Shown piece by piece: positions 24,400-34,672 of a DNA stretch of 64,000 nt. Each line of letters opens with the position of its first letter. Position 1 is the first letter of the stretch. The stretch comes from Falciphora oryzae (taxonomy: Eukaryota > Ascomycota > Sordariomycetes > Magnaporthales > Magnaporthaceae), in NCBI GenBank assembly GCA_000733355.1, contig JNVV01000001.1, forward strand, positions 2,500,219 through 2,564,218, in the 5' to 3' direction. Position numbers and translations under genes: made by a program. The notes under the pieces are model-generated. The model did no database searches, was not told where the DNA came from, and was given only the letters and a program-made list of their open reading frames with translations.

Positions 24400-27057
24400 C
24401 TAGTCCGCGTCGGCAAGCTGCATGATCAGACGGGCGGCCAGGTCGAGGAATGGGAACGGACTTGTGACGTCCTTCTCCTCCATAAGCCTGCCGTCTTGCA
24501 GCTCGTAGCCCGCGCACTTGAAGTCAACCAGGTACACGCCACTCTCCATCTCGTATATCTGGATGGACAGCCGCATGGCTACGACCTGGTACTCCTCTTC
24601 GGCATTGCGTCGTTTCACCTGCAGCTTGTCACCGCTGAAGGACGTCGCCATTTTGGAGTCGGTAGCAATCGAATGCCGCCGCAGCTCTGAGCTTTCGTTA
24701 GTGACTTTCAAGAACAGGTAAACACCATAGGGTTTAGCAAGTAGCGACTTACTGCCCGTCTCCCATCGTGCCTCGATGTGCCAGGGATCGGCTGGCAGTA
24801 CGTATGATGTTCCCGCATCACCTCTCGCCTCCTGTTCCCCCGACTGTCCGTTTCTTCCCCTGTGATTCCAGCTCCGACGCCTCTCCTCACTACAGAGAGT
24901 AGTATGATTAGCATCTAGACACCAAATAGCATGCGGCACCTAGGGTGAGTCATCTTACTCGTCATGATGGACCTTGGAGTAGTCCCTGTCCACGTGCCAA
25001 CCACACCCAAGCTTCCTAAGCGCCTTGTAGATGCACAGCAGGGCCTCGAACGGCGCATTACGCGATCGGATGCCGAACTGCCAGCGAACCTGCTTCACCC
25101 TCTTAGGGGGGTTCGACGGGGTCATGCCCTGCGGCCGGCCCGTCTGGTCTGTTACAGCCAGCGGGGCTCGCGCATGTGGCCTGAGCCTCCTTGACGTCTC
25201 CTCGTGCTCTGCTGGCGTCCTGGCTGGCGCAGGGGGCTCGTTGGGGAGATTTGCCGTCGGGGGAGCTTCATCTGCGTTCTTTCCCGCCTTCTCGTTTTCC
25301 ATATACGCATTGTGATAGGCCGGCAGGCTGCTCGGAAGGATGCCGATCTTGCTTGTGTACGGGCGCTGCTGCGCCGCCAGCACCGCGCTGGCATTGCTGG
25401 ATGTAATAGACCGTGCCGAAGACATGCTGGCCAGCGGGCTGGCGTTGGGGTCGCCGCCTCCCAGGCCCGAGGACTCCATCATGGTGGCCAGGCTGGCGGG
25501 GCCGTTGTCCTCTGGCGGCGGCGACGTTGACAGGAACGGGTTGTCTTCGGCGGCCAGATCCGGGTTGCCCTGCATGAGCTTGTTCTCGCGAACGATCATG
25601 TACGCATCCTTAATGGCAGAAGGTTCCTCCGCTTCCAGAGCGTCCAGGACGTCCTGCTTGCCGTAGCCCATGGTCTTGGAGATCTTGTCCGTGACTTCGG
25701 CGTGGAGCTTCTCCTGGACCTTGGGCGGGGCATTGGGGGCGATGTCGCTCGGCCTGATGGCCTTTTCCGGGTCGATGCCGGTGTTGAAGAAGGGCTCGGC
25801 CGGCGGCTGGAGGTAGTCGGGGAGGTCCGTCAGGAACCACGGGTCTTGGCGGATCTCGGCGACGGTGGCTCTGGTGACGGGATTCACGACAAGCATCTTC
25901 TTGATCAGGCCGGCCGCGCCCTCGCTCATCCAGGAGGGGACGACGTAGGTGCCGCGGGCGATTTTGGCGAACAGGCTGGGGATGTGGTCGTCGTCGAAGG
26001 GCAGCCTGCCGACCAGCAGGACGTACAGGATGACACCACAGCTCCAGACGTCCACCTCGGATCCGGCGTACAGCTTGCCGCTGATGACCTCGGGGGCGGC
26101 GTAATTGGGGCTGCCGCAGCTCGTCTTGAGGAAGTTGCCGTCGGTCATGATGTTGCTCAGGCCGAAGTCGGCAATCTTGACATTGAGGTTCTCGTCGAGC
26201 AGCAGGTTTTCGGGCTTGAGGTCGCGGTGGACGATCTTGTGGCGATGGCAGTATTCGACGGCGCAGAGCATCTGCTGGAAGAAGCGGCGGGCCTGCTTCT
26301 CACTAAGGCGGCCGTGCTGGACGATATGGTCGAAGAGCTCGCCGCCGGCATACTCGAGGACCATGATGATCTCGCTGTCCGTCTTGATGACTGTGTACAG
26401 CTTGATGATGTGGGGGTGCCGCAGCAGCTGCAGGTACTCGATCTCGCGCTCGACGCGGCCGGCCATGTCGGTGCTGGCGAGGCGCTTGCGCGAGATGATC
26501 TTGAGCGCCACCTTCTGCTTGGTGCCCTTGTGGACAGCCAGCTTGACCTTGCCGAACGAGCCCTCGCCTAGGGTTCTACTAACATCGTAGGCGCTGATGC
26601 GCTGGTCGACGCGGATCTTGCTGCTGTTGCTTTCGCTCGTCGAGGCGCTGGGCCCGCCACCGCCGCCGCCGCCGCCGCCGCGGGTTGCCGTGGGCGGCAT
26701 GGCGTTGTGGTTATTGTTATTGTTGCTGTTGCTTTTGGAGGACGAGGACGACTGCTGGCGCTGGTGGCGGCCGCTGGCGGCGGCAGAGGACGAGGAAGAG
26801 GAGGCCGAGGGGTTGTGGTGGGCGCTGGCGGAGCTGCTGGAGCGGCGATGGTCTTCGGATCGGTCGCGCGGCCTCGCGACGTGGGGATGCTGCTGCTGCT
26901 GCTTCTGTGAATGGTGGCGATAACTGTCGTGGTCGTGGTCGGAAGCGGGAGCGGGAGCGCTGCTGGTGAGGGGGGTCAGGAAGTCCTCGTCATCAAAGCC
27001 GCCATGGGCGTTGCTCCCGAGATGCGCTCTCTTCCCCCGGTCCTGGCAATGGGCCAT
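24400..27057 (-). CDS. snf1: SNF1/AMPK alpha catalytic subunit, 840 aa
   Basis: Energy-sensing Ser/Thr kinase that derepresses genes for alternative carbon sources. Three exons: 27057-24959, 24889-24753 and 24686-24400; phases 2 and 1 close. About 155 N-terminal residues are low complexity (His, Gln, Ser, Asn runs and nine glycines). The kinase domain follows (about 157-408): LGEGSFGKV loop, VALKII lysine, HRDLKPEN catalytic loop, DFG, and the activation-loop Thr in LKTSCGSPNYAAPE. A UBA-like autoinhibitory segment follows (TDKISKTMGYGKQDVLDAL). The C-terminus is the beta/gamma-binding domain, ending with YVLPADPWHIEARWE, YLVDFKCAGYE and a short LIMQLADAD tail. The start is the first ATG in the frame (CTCATGG); the frame extends further upstream only without an ATG. 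The second intron is 66 nt and stop-free in frame (separate entry). It is head-to-head with the DUF92 gene. Confidence 0.97.
24687..24752 (-). other. snf1: In-frame, stop-free 66-nt intron of SNF1
   Basis: Donor GTAAGT, branch site ACTAAC and acceptor CAG are all canonical, so normal removal is expected. The length is a multiple of three and the frame has no stop. Retention would therefore insert 22 residues between the PADPWHIEARWE block and the rest of the C-terminal domain. Confidence 0.85.
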
Positions 27058-28071
27058 GAGCTGGGACAGGCGGCACGGGACCTTGGTAGTAGCAAGAAAA
27101 AGAATGATGATGACGGGCTGATGGCTGGCCGGCTGATGGCTCAATCAGCGGTAGGTTCAGGCAGGCCGACTCTCCTAGTCTCTCAAGTCAGTCGTGCCCG
27201 TCGGGGATGTGTGTGGGGTGGAGCGCGCGGGGTTCAACGTTGAACCTGGAACTTGAAATGCTGGCGCGCTACCGACAAGTCTCGATTTTTGGCCTGCAGT
27301 CACGTCTTCTTCCGGCTTGCTTTCCGCCCGCCAGCGTTTGCACAGCACGCGCACAGCGCACAGCTTCAGCGCAAGCGGTGAGCCTGACCAGCGCCGCCAC
27401 CCTCCCAAACGTCTCAAACGACGCCGTGCAATTGGCCCAACGCCGCGCCGCGAAGCAATTGCAGACGAAGCAAATCAAAACTGGGCGGACAGCCCGTCTC
27501 TGTCACATGCATTTTATTCATGTCCCTTCGTCTCTTGACGCGCCCGTCGGGGTTCAACAAGCATTGAGGGAAATGGCAGGCCATCCATCAATCTCGAACA
27601 GCAGATCACCGCTCATCTCGGAGCTGAGATTAGACGGCGGCCATGCATTCGTTCGGCGTGGCACGATGAACACCGTGCCCGTGCCAAAAATCGTGAGAGC
27701 AAGATGAGAATGCGCAGTTGCTGAACTGTTGAACTCGACCAAAGCGCTGTTAGGGATGTGATTTGCACGTGGCCAGTCTCAACAACCAGCTAGTCTAGAC
27801 GCTGTGCAGACTGGTGCCTGCCTACTGTTGACTGGCTGCTCGCACGCTTATGGTTGCGTGCACCTTGGGCCAGCAGACTGGACCAGGAGCAGCCTGCCGT
27901 CAACGTCATCCGCAGCTGACCTCAGTCAATCACAAGCTCCATTTCTCACTCGACGTTTGTGCGCGTTCTGCGAAGCTTCAATTCCCAAGTGCGATTCCCA
28001 TGGATGCCTCCTCCTGCTAAGCACCATCCATTGCCTCCGTTCGTCCCAACAACTGGCCCGACCCGCACGCT
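27058..28071. promoter_or_regulatory. Divergent promoter region, SNF1 / DUF92 gene
   Basis: 1.0 kb between two head-to-head start codons. No recognised gene lies inside and I could not assign specific binding sites. Confidence 0.5.
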
Positions 28072-29377
28072 ATGAAACCCATAATCGCTGTCCCGGCCAC
28101 CCTGGCCCTAGTGTACCGGGCGTACTCGCACAAGAGCCTCACCCCGGCCGGCATCGTTGCCGCCGCCCTGTCTGCCGTCGCCCACGCCGTCCACCCCTGG
28201 AACCTGCCCTTTGCCCTGCTCGTCGTCTTCTTTCTGGCTGGCACGAGGGTGACAAAGATCAAGAAGGATGTCAAGGCCTCCCTGACGGTCGCCTCGCGGG
28301 GCACCTCGGGCGGCGAGGGGCCCAGGACACACGTGCAAGGTAATAATGTCTGGTGGTGGCTGCCGACACCTAAGCTAGCAGCAGTTTTAGCATTGCTGAC
28401 AAGCACACTCACCTCCTGCACAACACGCAGTGCTCGCAAACTCGGCCGTCGCCTCCGTCCTCTCGCTCGCGCACGCCTACCAGCTCCACAGGCGCCGCGA
28501 GCTTCTCCTCACGGGCAGCACCAGCCCGGCCCCGCAGGGCAGCCTGTGCCTGGCCTGGGCCGGCGACCTGCTGCCCATTGGCATCATCGCCAACTACACC
28601 ACCATGGCCGCCGACACCTTCTCGTCGGAGCTCGGCATCCTCGCCACCTCGAGCCCGCGCCTCATCACCTCGCCCACCCTGCGCAAGGTCCCGCGCGGCA
28701 CCAACGGCGGCGTCACGGCCCTCGGCCTGGCCGCCGGCCTGCTGGGCAGCATCGTCGTCGTCGTCGCCGCCGTCCTCTTCACCCCGCTCTGCCAGCCCGA
28801 GCACGACGGCCTCCTCTCCAGCGGCGCCGCCAGCCCCTGGAAGCCCGAGCAGCGCGCCGCCGTCATGGTCGCGCTCGCGCTGTGGGGCGCCCTCGGCAGC
28901 GTGCTCGACTCGGTCCTGGGCGCGCTCTTCCAGCGCTCCGTGCGCGACGCCCGGACCGGCAAGATCGTCGAGGGCGAGGGCGGCGTCCGCGTGCTCGTGT
29001 CGTCGCCGGCCGCCGCGGGGGGCGTGGCCGCCGCTCAGAAGCACACCAACGCCAGCGCCGAGGTCAAGGCCGCCCTGCTCGGCGGGGAGGCCGGCGACGC
29101 CATCGAGGCCACCGCGCCGGCTGGCTCTGGGCCGGCCCTGGCCGAGGGGGTCGATGAAAAGTCCCCCGTCTCGTCGCACAACAAGTACGACGCAAGGGAC
29201 AGGCACCGCAGGAGTAGCTTCGGCGACGACAAGCCCAGCAGGGTCATCGAGAGCGGCTTGGACCTGCTCGACAACAATGAAGTCAACTTCCTCACCGCCT
29301 TCACCATGAGCACTGGCGCAATGGCCATTGCTGCTTGGTACTGGGGACTGCGCATGGAGGATATCTTGGCCCCCTGA
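28072..29377 (+). CDS. DUF92/TMEM19-family membrane protein, 404 aa
   Basis: Two exons, 28072-28339 and 28431-29377, with a 91-nt intron (donor GTAATA, acceptor GCAG) joined in phase 1 within HVQVLANS. The protein is polytopic. Hydrophobic segments lie near the N-terminus, around 60-75, in the AWAGDLLPIGIIANYTT region, in GLAAGLLGSIVVVVAAVLF, in AVMVALALWGALGSVLDSVLG, and at the C-terminus. The segments GDTFSSE-like (AADTFSSELG), GTNGGVT and GALGSVLDSVLGA are hallmarks of the DUF92 family, which includes human TMEM19 and the plant phytyl-phosphate kinase VTE6. A lipid or isoprenoid-phosphate kinase role is possible by family, but nothing here shows the substrate. A soluble Ala/Ser-rich loop (about 250-340) separates the last helix. 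Start: first ATG after an upstream stop. Confidence 0.88.
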
Positions 29378-29833
29378 TTCTCCGTGCTTTCTCCAAAGTC
29401 ACGTCGTCTATGAGTCTGGTTATTGTGCCATCCACTACCAGCAATGGACGCCACGCACCTTGCAGTATCCAGTAATACATCATCTCATGACGTATTGTTC
29501 GGTTTACGAGGATTAGACTATTCTAGCGCGCGATGATCGTCATAAATACGTATTCCATGTGCGGATATGCGATCAAGGGGATGCTAGCATGAGTATGGGG
29601 CGTCCGGTCTGACAGATACCATCCAGAAGCATGTTTTGACATGTCTGATATCTACTTGTGCGATCTATTGACGGCATTGAAGTCTTTGCGAAGCATCATG
29701 GAGTAAAATGGTATCATACACAAAAATATTAGGAGAAATGAAACGCGATGCGAGCGTGCCGGATCGGAAGATGGGCTTCAAAGACAGGCAAAAAAGAAAG
29801 ACTGGCTACCTAAATAAACCACGCGAAAAAAAA
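29378..29833. other. Convergent intergenic region
   Basis: 456 bases between two stop codons; the AT-rich sequence fits 3' untranslated regions of both neighbours. Nothing else seen. Confidence 0.55.
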
Positions 29834-32800
29834 TCACGGCTCCTCAAAGATGTCCTCGACGCCGGTCCAGGATCCCTTACCCCTCTCCTCCCAGTAGCCG
29901 TCCCTGCCCGTCTTGATCTTCCAGACCTCGTCGCCGTCGGGCCCGTCGGCGACCTTTGTGAACCAGCGCGGGCGGTGCTGCTCGCCGCGCTCCTCGAGCT
30001 GCCTCCGGCGGGTCCGCTGCGCCTCCTCGAGCTGGACCTTGGACTCCTCGGCGTCGTCCAGCCTCCCCTGCTCGGCGAGCCGCTGGTCCGGGCGGAGGCG
30101 CGAGTCGGTGGCGGGAAGCTTGCCCTTCTCGAGCTCCGTGACTTCGTTGAGGGAGGCGGCAAAGGTCGTGAAGCCGTACGTCTGGGCCGCCTTGTCGACG
30201 AGCTTGCCGACGGACCAGAGCTCGGCGCCGCCGGACGACTTGCCGCCCTCGACGAGGCGGAGGCCGCCGGTCCAGGTCCCCGCGAGCGCCAGGCCCGTGT
30301 GGACGCCGTCGGGCCCCCACGTCTCGACCTGGACGTCCTCGCCGCGCCCGCCAAACATGCCCTTGGTGAGGAACTCGACGGCGGCGCGGGCCCCGCTCGT
30401 CTCGTCCAGGACCGCCATGCTGCCGACGGGCTCGACGTACTTCTCGCCCATGACGACGTTGCGCAGGAACACCGTGGCCACGCCCCAACTGTAGCGCTCC
30501 TCGGCGCCGTCGGGCAGGCGCAGCGTCACGCGCACCTTGCCCTCGGTCGTGAGCTCCATGCTCTTGCCCCAGAACTTCTGCGTCGGCGCCGGTGCCTGCG
30601 CGAGGCTCCAGCGCTCGCCATCGGCGTGCAGGGCCAGGCGGACGGGCCGGTGCGACACCTTCTCGACCAGCAGGCGCATGCCCCCCGGCACCTCGGGCTC
30701 GGCGCGGAGCAGCTCGAACGTCTCGCCCAGGAGCGGGTTGAAGGGCTTGCGGATGGCGCGCTCGCGGGCCCGCGTCGAGCTGAACTGCGAGATGGCAAAG
30801 GCCGTTACGTGCAGCAGCCGGTCACGCGCCTGCTTCTGCCGCGCCGCCGCGTCCAGCAGCTGCGCGTACTCGAGCTGCTCCGCCATGCGCTGCAGCAGCG
30901 AGATGGGCTCGTTGGACGACACGGGCATGCTGATGGTGCTCAGGTCCTTGCCCACGTTCTTGCGCACGAACGCGATCAGGCTCGGCGGCAGCATCGTCGC
31001 TGCCGGCACTGTAGCCCGCCGCTTGACCGCCGTCGTGATTGGTAGCGGGGCCAGCGACTTGGGCTTCGCCGGGTGGTAGAGCTTGTTGCCGGCGCCGTCG
31101 TCGGCCGCCCCGTCGCCCTCGTCGACAGACGACACCGAGGACCCGTCATCGTCGCCCTCTTCGTGCGCGGACCCTTCGTCGGCATCGTCCGAGTGCGGGG
31201 ACTCATCGCTCTGGTTATCGATCATAAGAAGCTCCGTGCGATCTCCGTCGCCCTCGGCCGCGTCGAAGAACTCCTCGGCCGTCGAGGTCGACTCTATGCT
31301 GTTGCGTGACACGGCCGAGGCCGGCACCGGTATACGCCGACGCTTACTCGAGGACAGCAGCTGCGAGAACTCGGCCACGACCGAGTCCAGGTCGCCGAGC
31401 AGGGCCTTGCAGTTCTGTTGCAGCACGCTATCGCTGCCTTGGTCGTGGTTGAGGTCGTATGACTTGGACTTGCGCCTGTCGCCAAAGCTGGCACCGGCCG
31501 AGGACGAGTTGCCCGCCGCAATGGCGGTGACGGTGCTCGGCGTCGAGGCCCCTTGCTGCGACGATGCCGGGGACTGGGCCGCCGAGCTCTGGGCAACCAG
31601 GTTGGCGCTCGACTTGCGCTTCCAGAATGGCTTCCTCTCCGCCGCCGCCGCCGCCGGGGCCTGGAAGTACGCATCGCCTTCCTCGGCAACGGGAGGGGTG
31701 CTGCCAGACCAAGGTGCGAGATGCTGCTGCTGCGGGGGGACGGCCGTCCTCGGTGACGCGGGCGGCGCCGGCGACGACATGTCCTTGACCAGCCGCCTCA
31801 GGGCGTCTCTGGTTCCGACAACCCGGCTGACCAGGGCCTCGACCTGCTGCCACTCCCTGTCCTCCTCCTCGGGGCTGTTGGCAGGGGCGAGGCGCTGGGC
31901 CGACTGGTCGTGAGGGCCGGCACCAGATACGCCATGCGGGAAAGTGCCGTCACGGCCGGCCGAGGGAGGTTCGGCTCCCCTGGCGGCGCGGGTGGCCCTG
32001 GTGAGGGCGGCGGCCCAGTCGGCAAAGTCCTTGTTGTTGTTGGCCTTCAGGTGCCAGATTTCGGCGCCCGAGTCGATGCTGATCTCCCTGCGGCGCTCGT
32101 CGGCGGCGATGGCGGCCAGGCTGAGAGGAATGGCGCCGCGCAGGGCCGATGTGTTGCGGTTCTGATAGTAGGACAGCGTGCAGGTAGCGTAGTCGAGCGA
32201 AAAGAAGCGGCGGGCGTAGCCCTGGCCCTTCTTGCGGCGGCGCTTCATCAGGATGCCCGTGTGGCAGTTTGCCGAGGCGCCGCCCACAGAAGTGCCGGGA
32301 CGGGCAGCGGCAGCGGGGGGCAGATGGCTGTGCAGGCTATCCAAGGACTCGGAGGCGTGGGGCCCGAGGCGCGGACTCTGATGCGTCGCCGTCTTACCCA
32401 AGCTAACGTGGCTGGCGTTGGCGTTGGGGCCGGCGCCGAGGTCGGCCAGGTTGTTGCGTGAGGGCTGCGGGGCGGTGCCGGTTGGATGTGTGAGAACGAC
32501 AAAGGTCGCGTTCTTGGACGTCTGCTTGGAGAAGGTGTTGTCGAAGACCATGCCGTACATGCCGCCCTTGCCGACGGGCACGTCATGGGTGCCCGTCGTG
32601 ACCTTGTCGGCGGTGCACTTGCCGTGCCACTTGACCATGATGAAGCCCTTCTTGGACAGCTGCTCCTGCGCTGTGCTAGCATCTCGTTTGGAGAAGAGCC
32701 CGCCCTTGCCGTCCGCCGTGCCCTCACCATCGCCGCCGAGGGTGTCTTCGGACAAGATCGCAGCCGTGGCCAGGTTCGTGCCGCCGGTGCCGGGGTGCTT

Positions 32801-33134
32801 GACGATGCCGAAGTTTCTATGCCGCGGGGGAATCGGGCTTCGTTAGCTCGCGAGCTGCCAACGCGGTGACGCGCTCTCAGCTGAGGGAGGCCCAGTCTGG
32901 CGGCAAGGAGAGGTGGATGCAAGGGAGACCAACATGGACTTCTTATGCGGCTGCACGCTCCACGAAACCGTGAACCCATCGTCGACCTTGACCCAGCGAA
33001 CGATGTAGGACTAAGAGAGGGAGGAGCAGGCCGACACACAGAGTTAGTCACCACCAGCCCACCAGGTTGCACGCCAAGGGAAACTAAGCCGTGCGCACCT
33101 TGCTGTGTATCTCGAGCTGCTCGATTCCCGCCAT
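29834..33134 (-). CDS. OSH3: Osh3-type oxysterol-binding protein (GOLD-PH-FFAT-ORD), 1031 aa
   Basis: Lipid-transfer protein that works at ER-plasma membrane contacts. Three exons: 33134-33099 (MAGIEQLEIHSK), 33010-32934 and 32816-29834. Donors are GTGCGC and the weaker GTTGGT; phases 0 and 2 close to give HKKSINFGIVKHPG. The N-terminal GOLD-like domain (about 1-150) precedes a PH domain (about 224-317, from TGILMKRRRKKG to WAAAL). A Ser-rich linker contains a textbook FFAT motif, EFFDAAE (residues 553-559, bases 31253-31273), which in this family binds the ER protein VAP/Scs2. The C-terminal ORD (about 650-1018) has KPFNPLLGETFELL. The family signature EQVSHHPP is degenerate here, EKVSHRPV (756-763, bases 30641-30664). 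Domain order and length fit fungal Osh3. Start ATG is in the context AAGATGG. Confidence 0.95.
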
Positions 33135-34672
33135 CTTTGTGGCCGCGAGTCCAGGCCCCCGGCGGACAGATCGGTCGGGTGGTCGGGTGGTAGAGGCGTA
33201 GAGGCGGGCGGGCAAGATATCAAGGCTGCGATGGAGGGTGGCGGATGGTTTCTTGTTCCTGGCCAGGTGCTCCCGAGCTCGACCTCCACCACCACCGTGG
33301 GCTAGGCGTTTTTGTGGACGAGCTCCACGGGGGGCAAAATGACGCGCACTCCCAAGCGGACGCGATTGCGCAGTTCGAAACTCGAGTGGGAAAATCAGGG
33401 AAGCGTCAATGGTCTACCGCCAATCGATGGTCCCCCGTCGTCCAAACGGCATGCGCCCAGGTAGATATACCTATCCCTGCGGGATATACAAATGTTCAGG
33501 CAGCAGAATAAGTGCGAGCTGAGGCAAAAAAGCAGCAGATGTGGCCCTTTTGGTCTGGCCTCATGCGAGTGCCCGGCACCGTCGGTTTGGGAGTGGGACG
33601 CAAACGTTGCTGGGACGAATTGGGACCACGCTTCGGTTGATTAGAACTTCTTGGATTTTCCCGCCCCTTGTTTTCTATTCTTCTATTTTCTTCCTTGGCC
33701 TTACTCACATAAGCTGGCACGGCTAGATGCACCTCACAGCACCATCGTTACCTACTCCATTGCACAAGTCCGAGACCCCTCTTTAGCTTGCCGTATCCAC
33801 GCTGTAGGTGCCTCGTGCTGCACAGAAAATCACCGTGCCTGAATCCATGTGCCGCATCGCGCGTCAAACTTTGAGAGAACTTCTTACGCCGGTACCTAGA
33901 CACTTGGACGCGTCAAGCTCGTTCGCTGCCAAAGGTACAGCCAAAGCAGTCGACGCCAGTTGATTCATGATTTTCTACTTGGTTTTGTTCCTCCACAATC
34001 ACCCCTGTCCGCCGCTTCACAGCCCCCATGCACATATGCCCATTCGATCGATCAGCCTTACCACGGCTCGTCTGAAATGCGGCCTTTTCCTGATGGAACC
34101 TCATCAGCGCGGGTCCCAACTTTATGGCTGCTCGCCTCACCCGAACCGGATACCTACACAATCATATTTCTGGCAGGCCCAGCTCCGTCAGCCGACGGGA
34201 TTCATTCGGGTCCCGAGGGATTTATACAAGCCCGTATGCAGTGACCATTTCCCACGTTTCACCCGTACTCGCTTGGGCACAGCACCGGCTCCCTTGCCTT
34301 CCCCGCCATTCAGATCCATTCATGCATCTTTGTACTCCTTGTCCTGCATAGAGTACGTGCACGTCGACGGCTGACTGTCCCACTAAGCAAGGAATCCCCC
34401 GCTGACGACCAGGTATTCTTGTTCCATTCTGGGCCTTAGCCCGTTATATCTATCAAAATTACAGACCCAAAGGACAAAGGGCCATGTTCTCATAATACGC
34501 CTTTTGCTTATCGTAGACAACTGTGCCGCCAATTCTCGGCTACCACCACCACCGCCACATGCAGGTCCCGCATGTCTTCGTCACCTCGCCGTTGACAGCT
34601 CAACTGCCGCCTACTCCAAACTCGACCAGCTCACCGACTGCTTAGCGAGCAAGACACGAACCCCTCTCCACC
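33135..34672. other. Intergenic, Osh3-type promoter and Spt6 3' region
   Basis: 1.5 kb between two minus-strand genes. The part from about 34400 to 34672 is probably Spt6 3' untranslated sequence. The remaining frames are short and not convincing. Nothing else recognised. Confidence 0.5.

Noticed and set aside
29760..29769. GATCGGAAGA, the first ten bases of the other Illumina adapter orientation
   Set aside because: Only ten bases match and the next bases diverge, which is expected by chance in a window of this size.
29708..31045. A 445-codon plus-strand frame opposite the Osh3-type gene
   Set aside because: Antisense shadow of the ORD coding region; Leu/Arg/Ala-rich without motifs.
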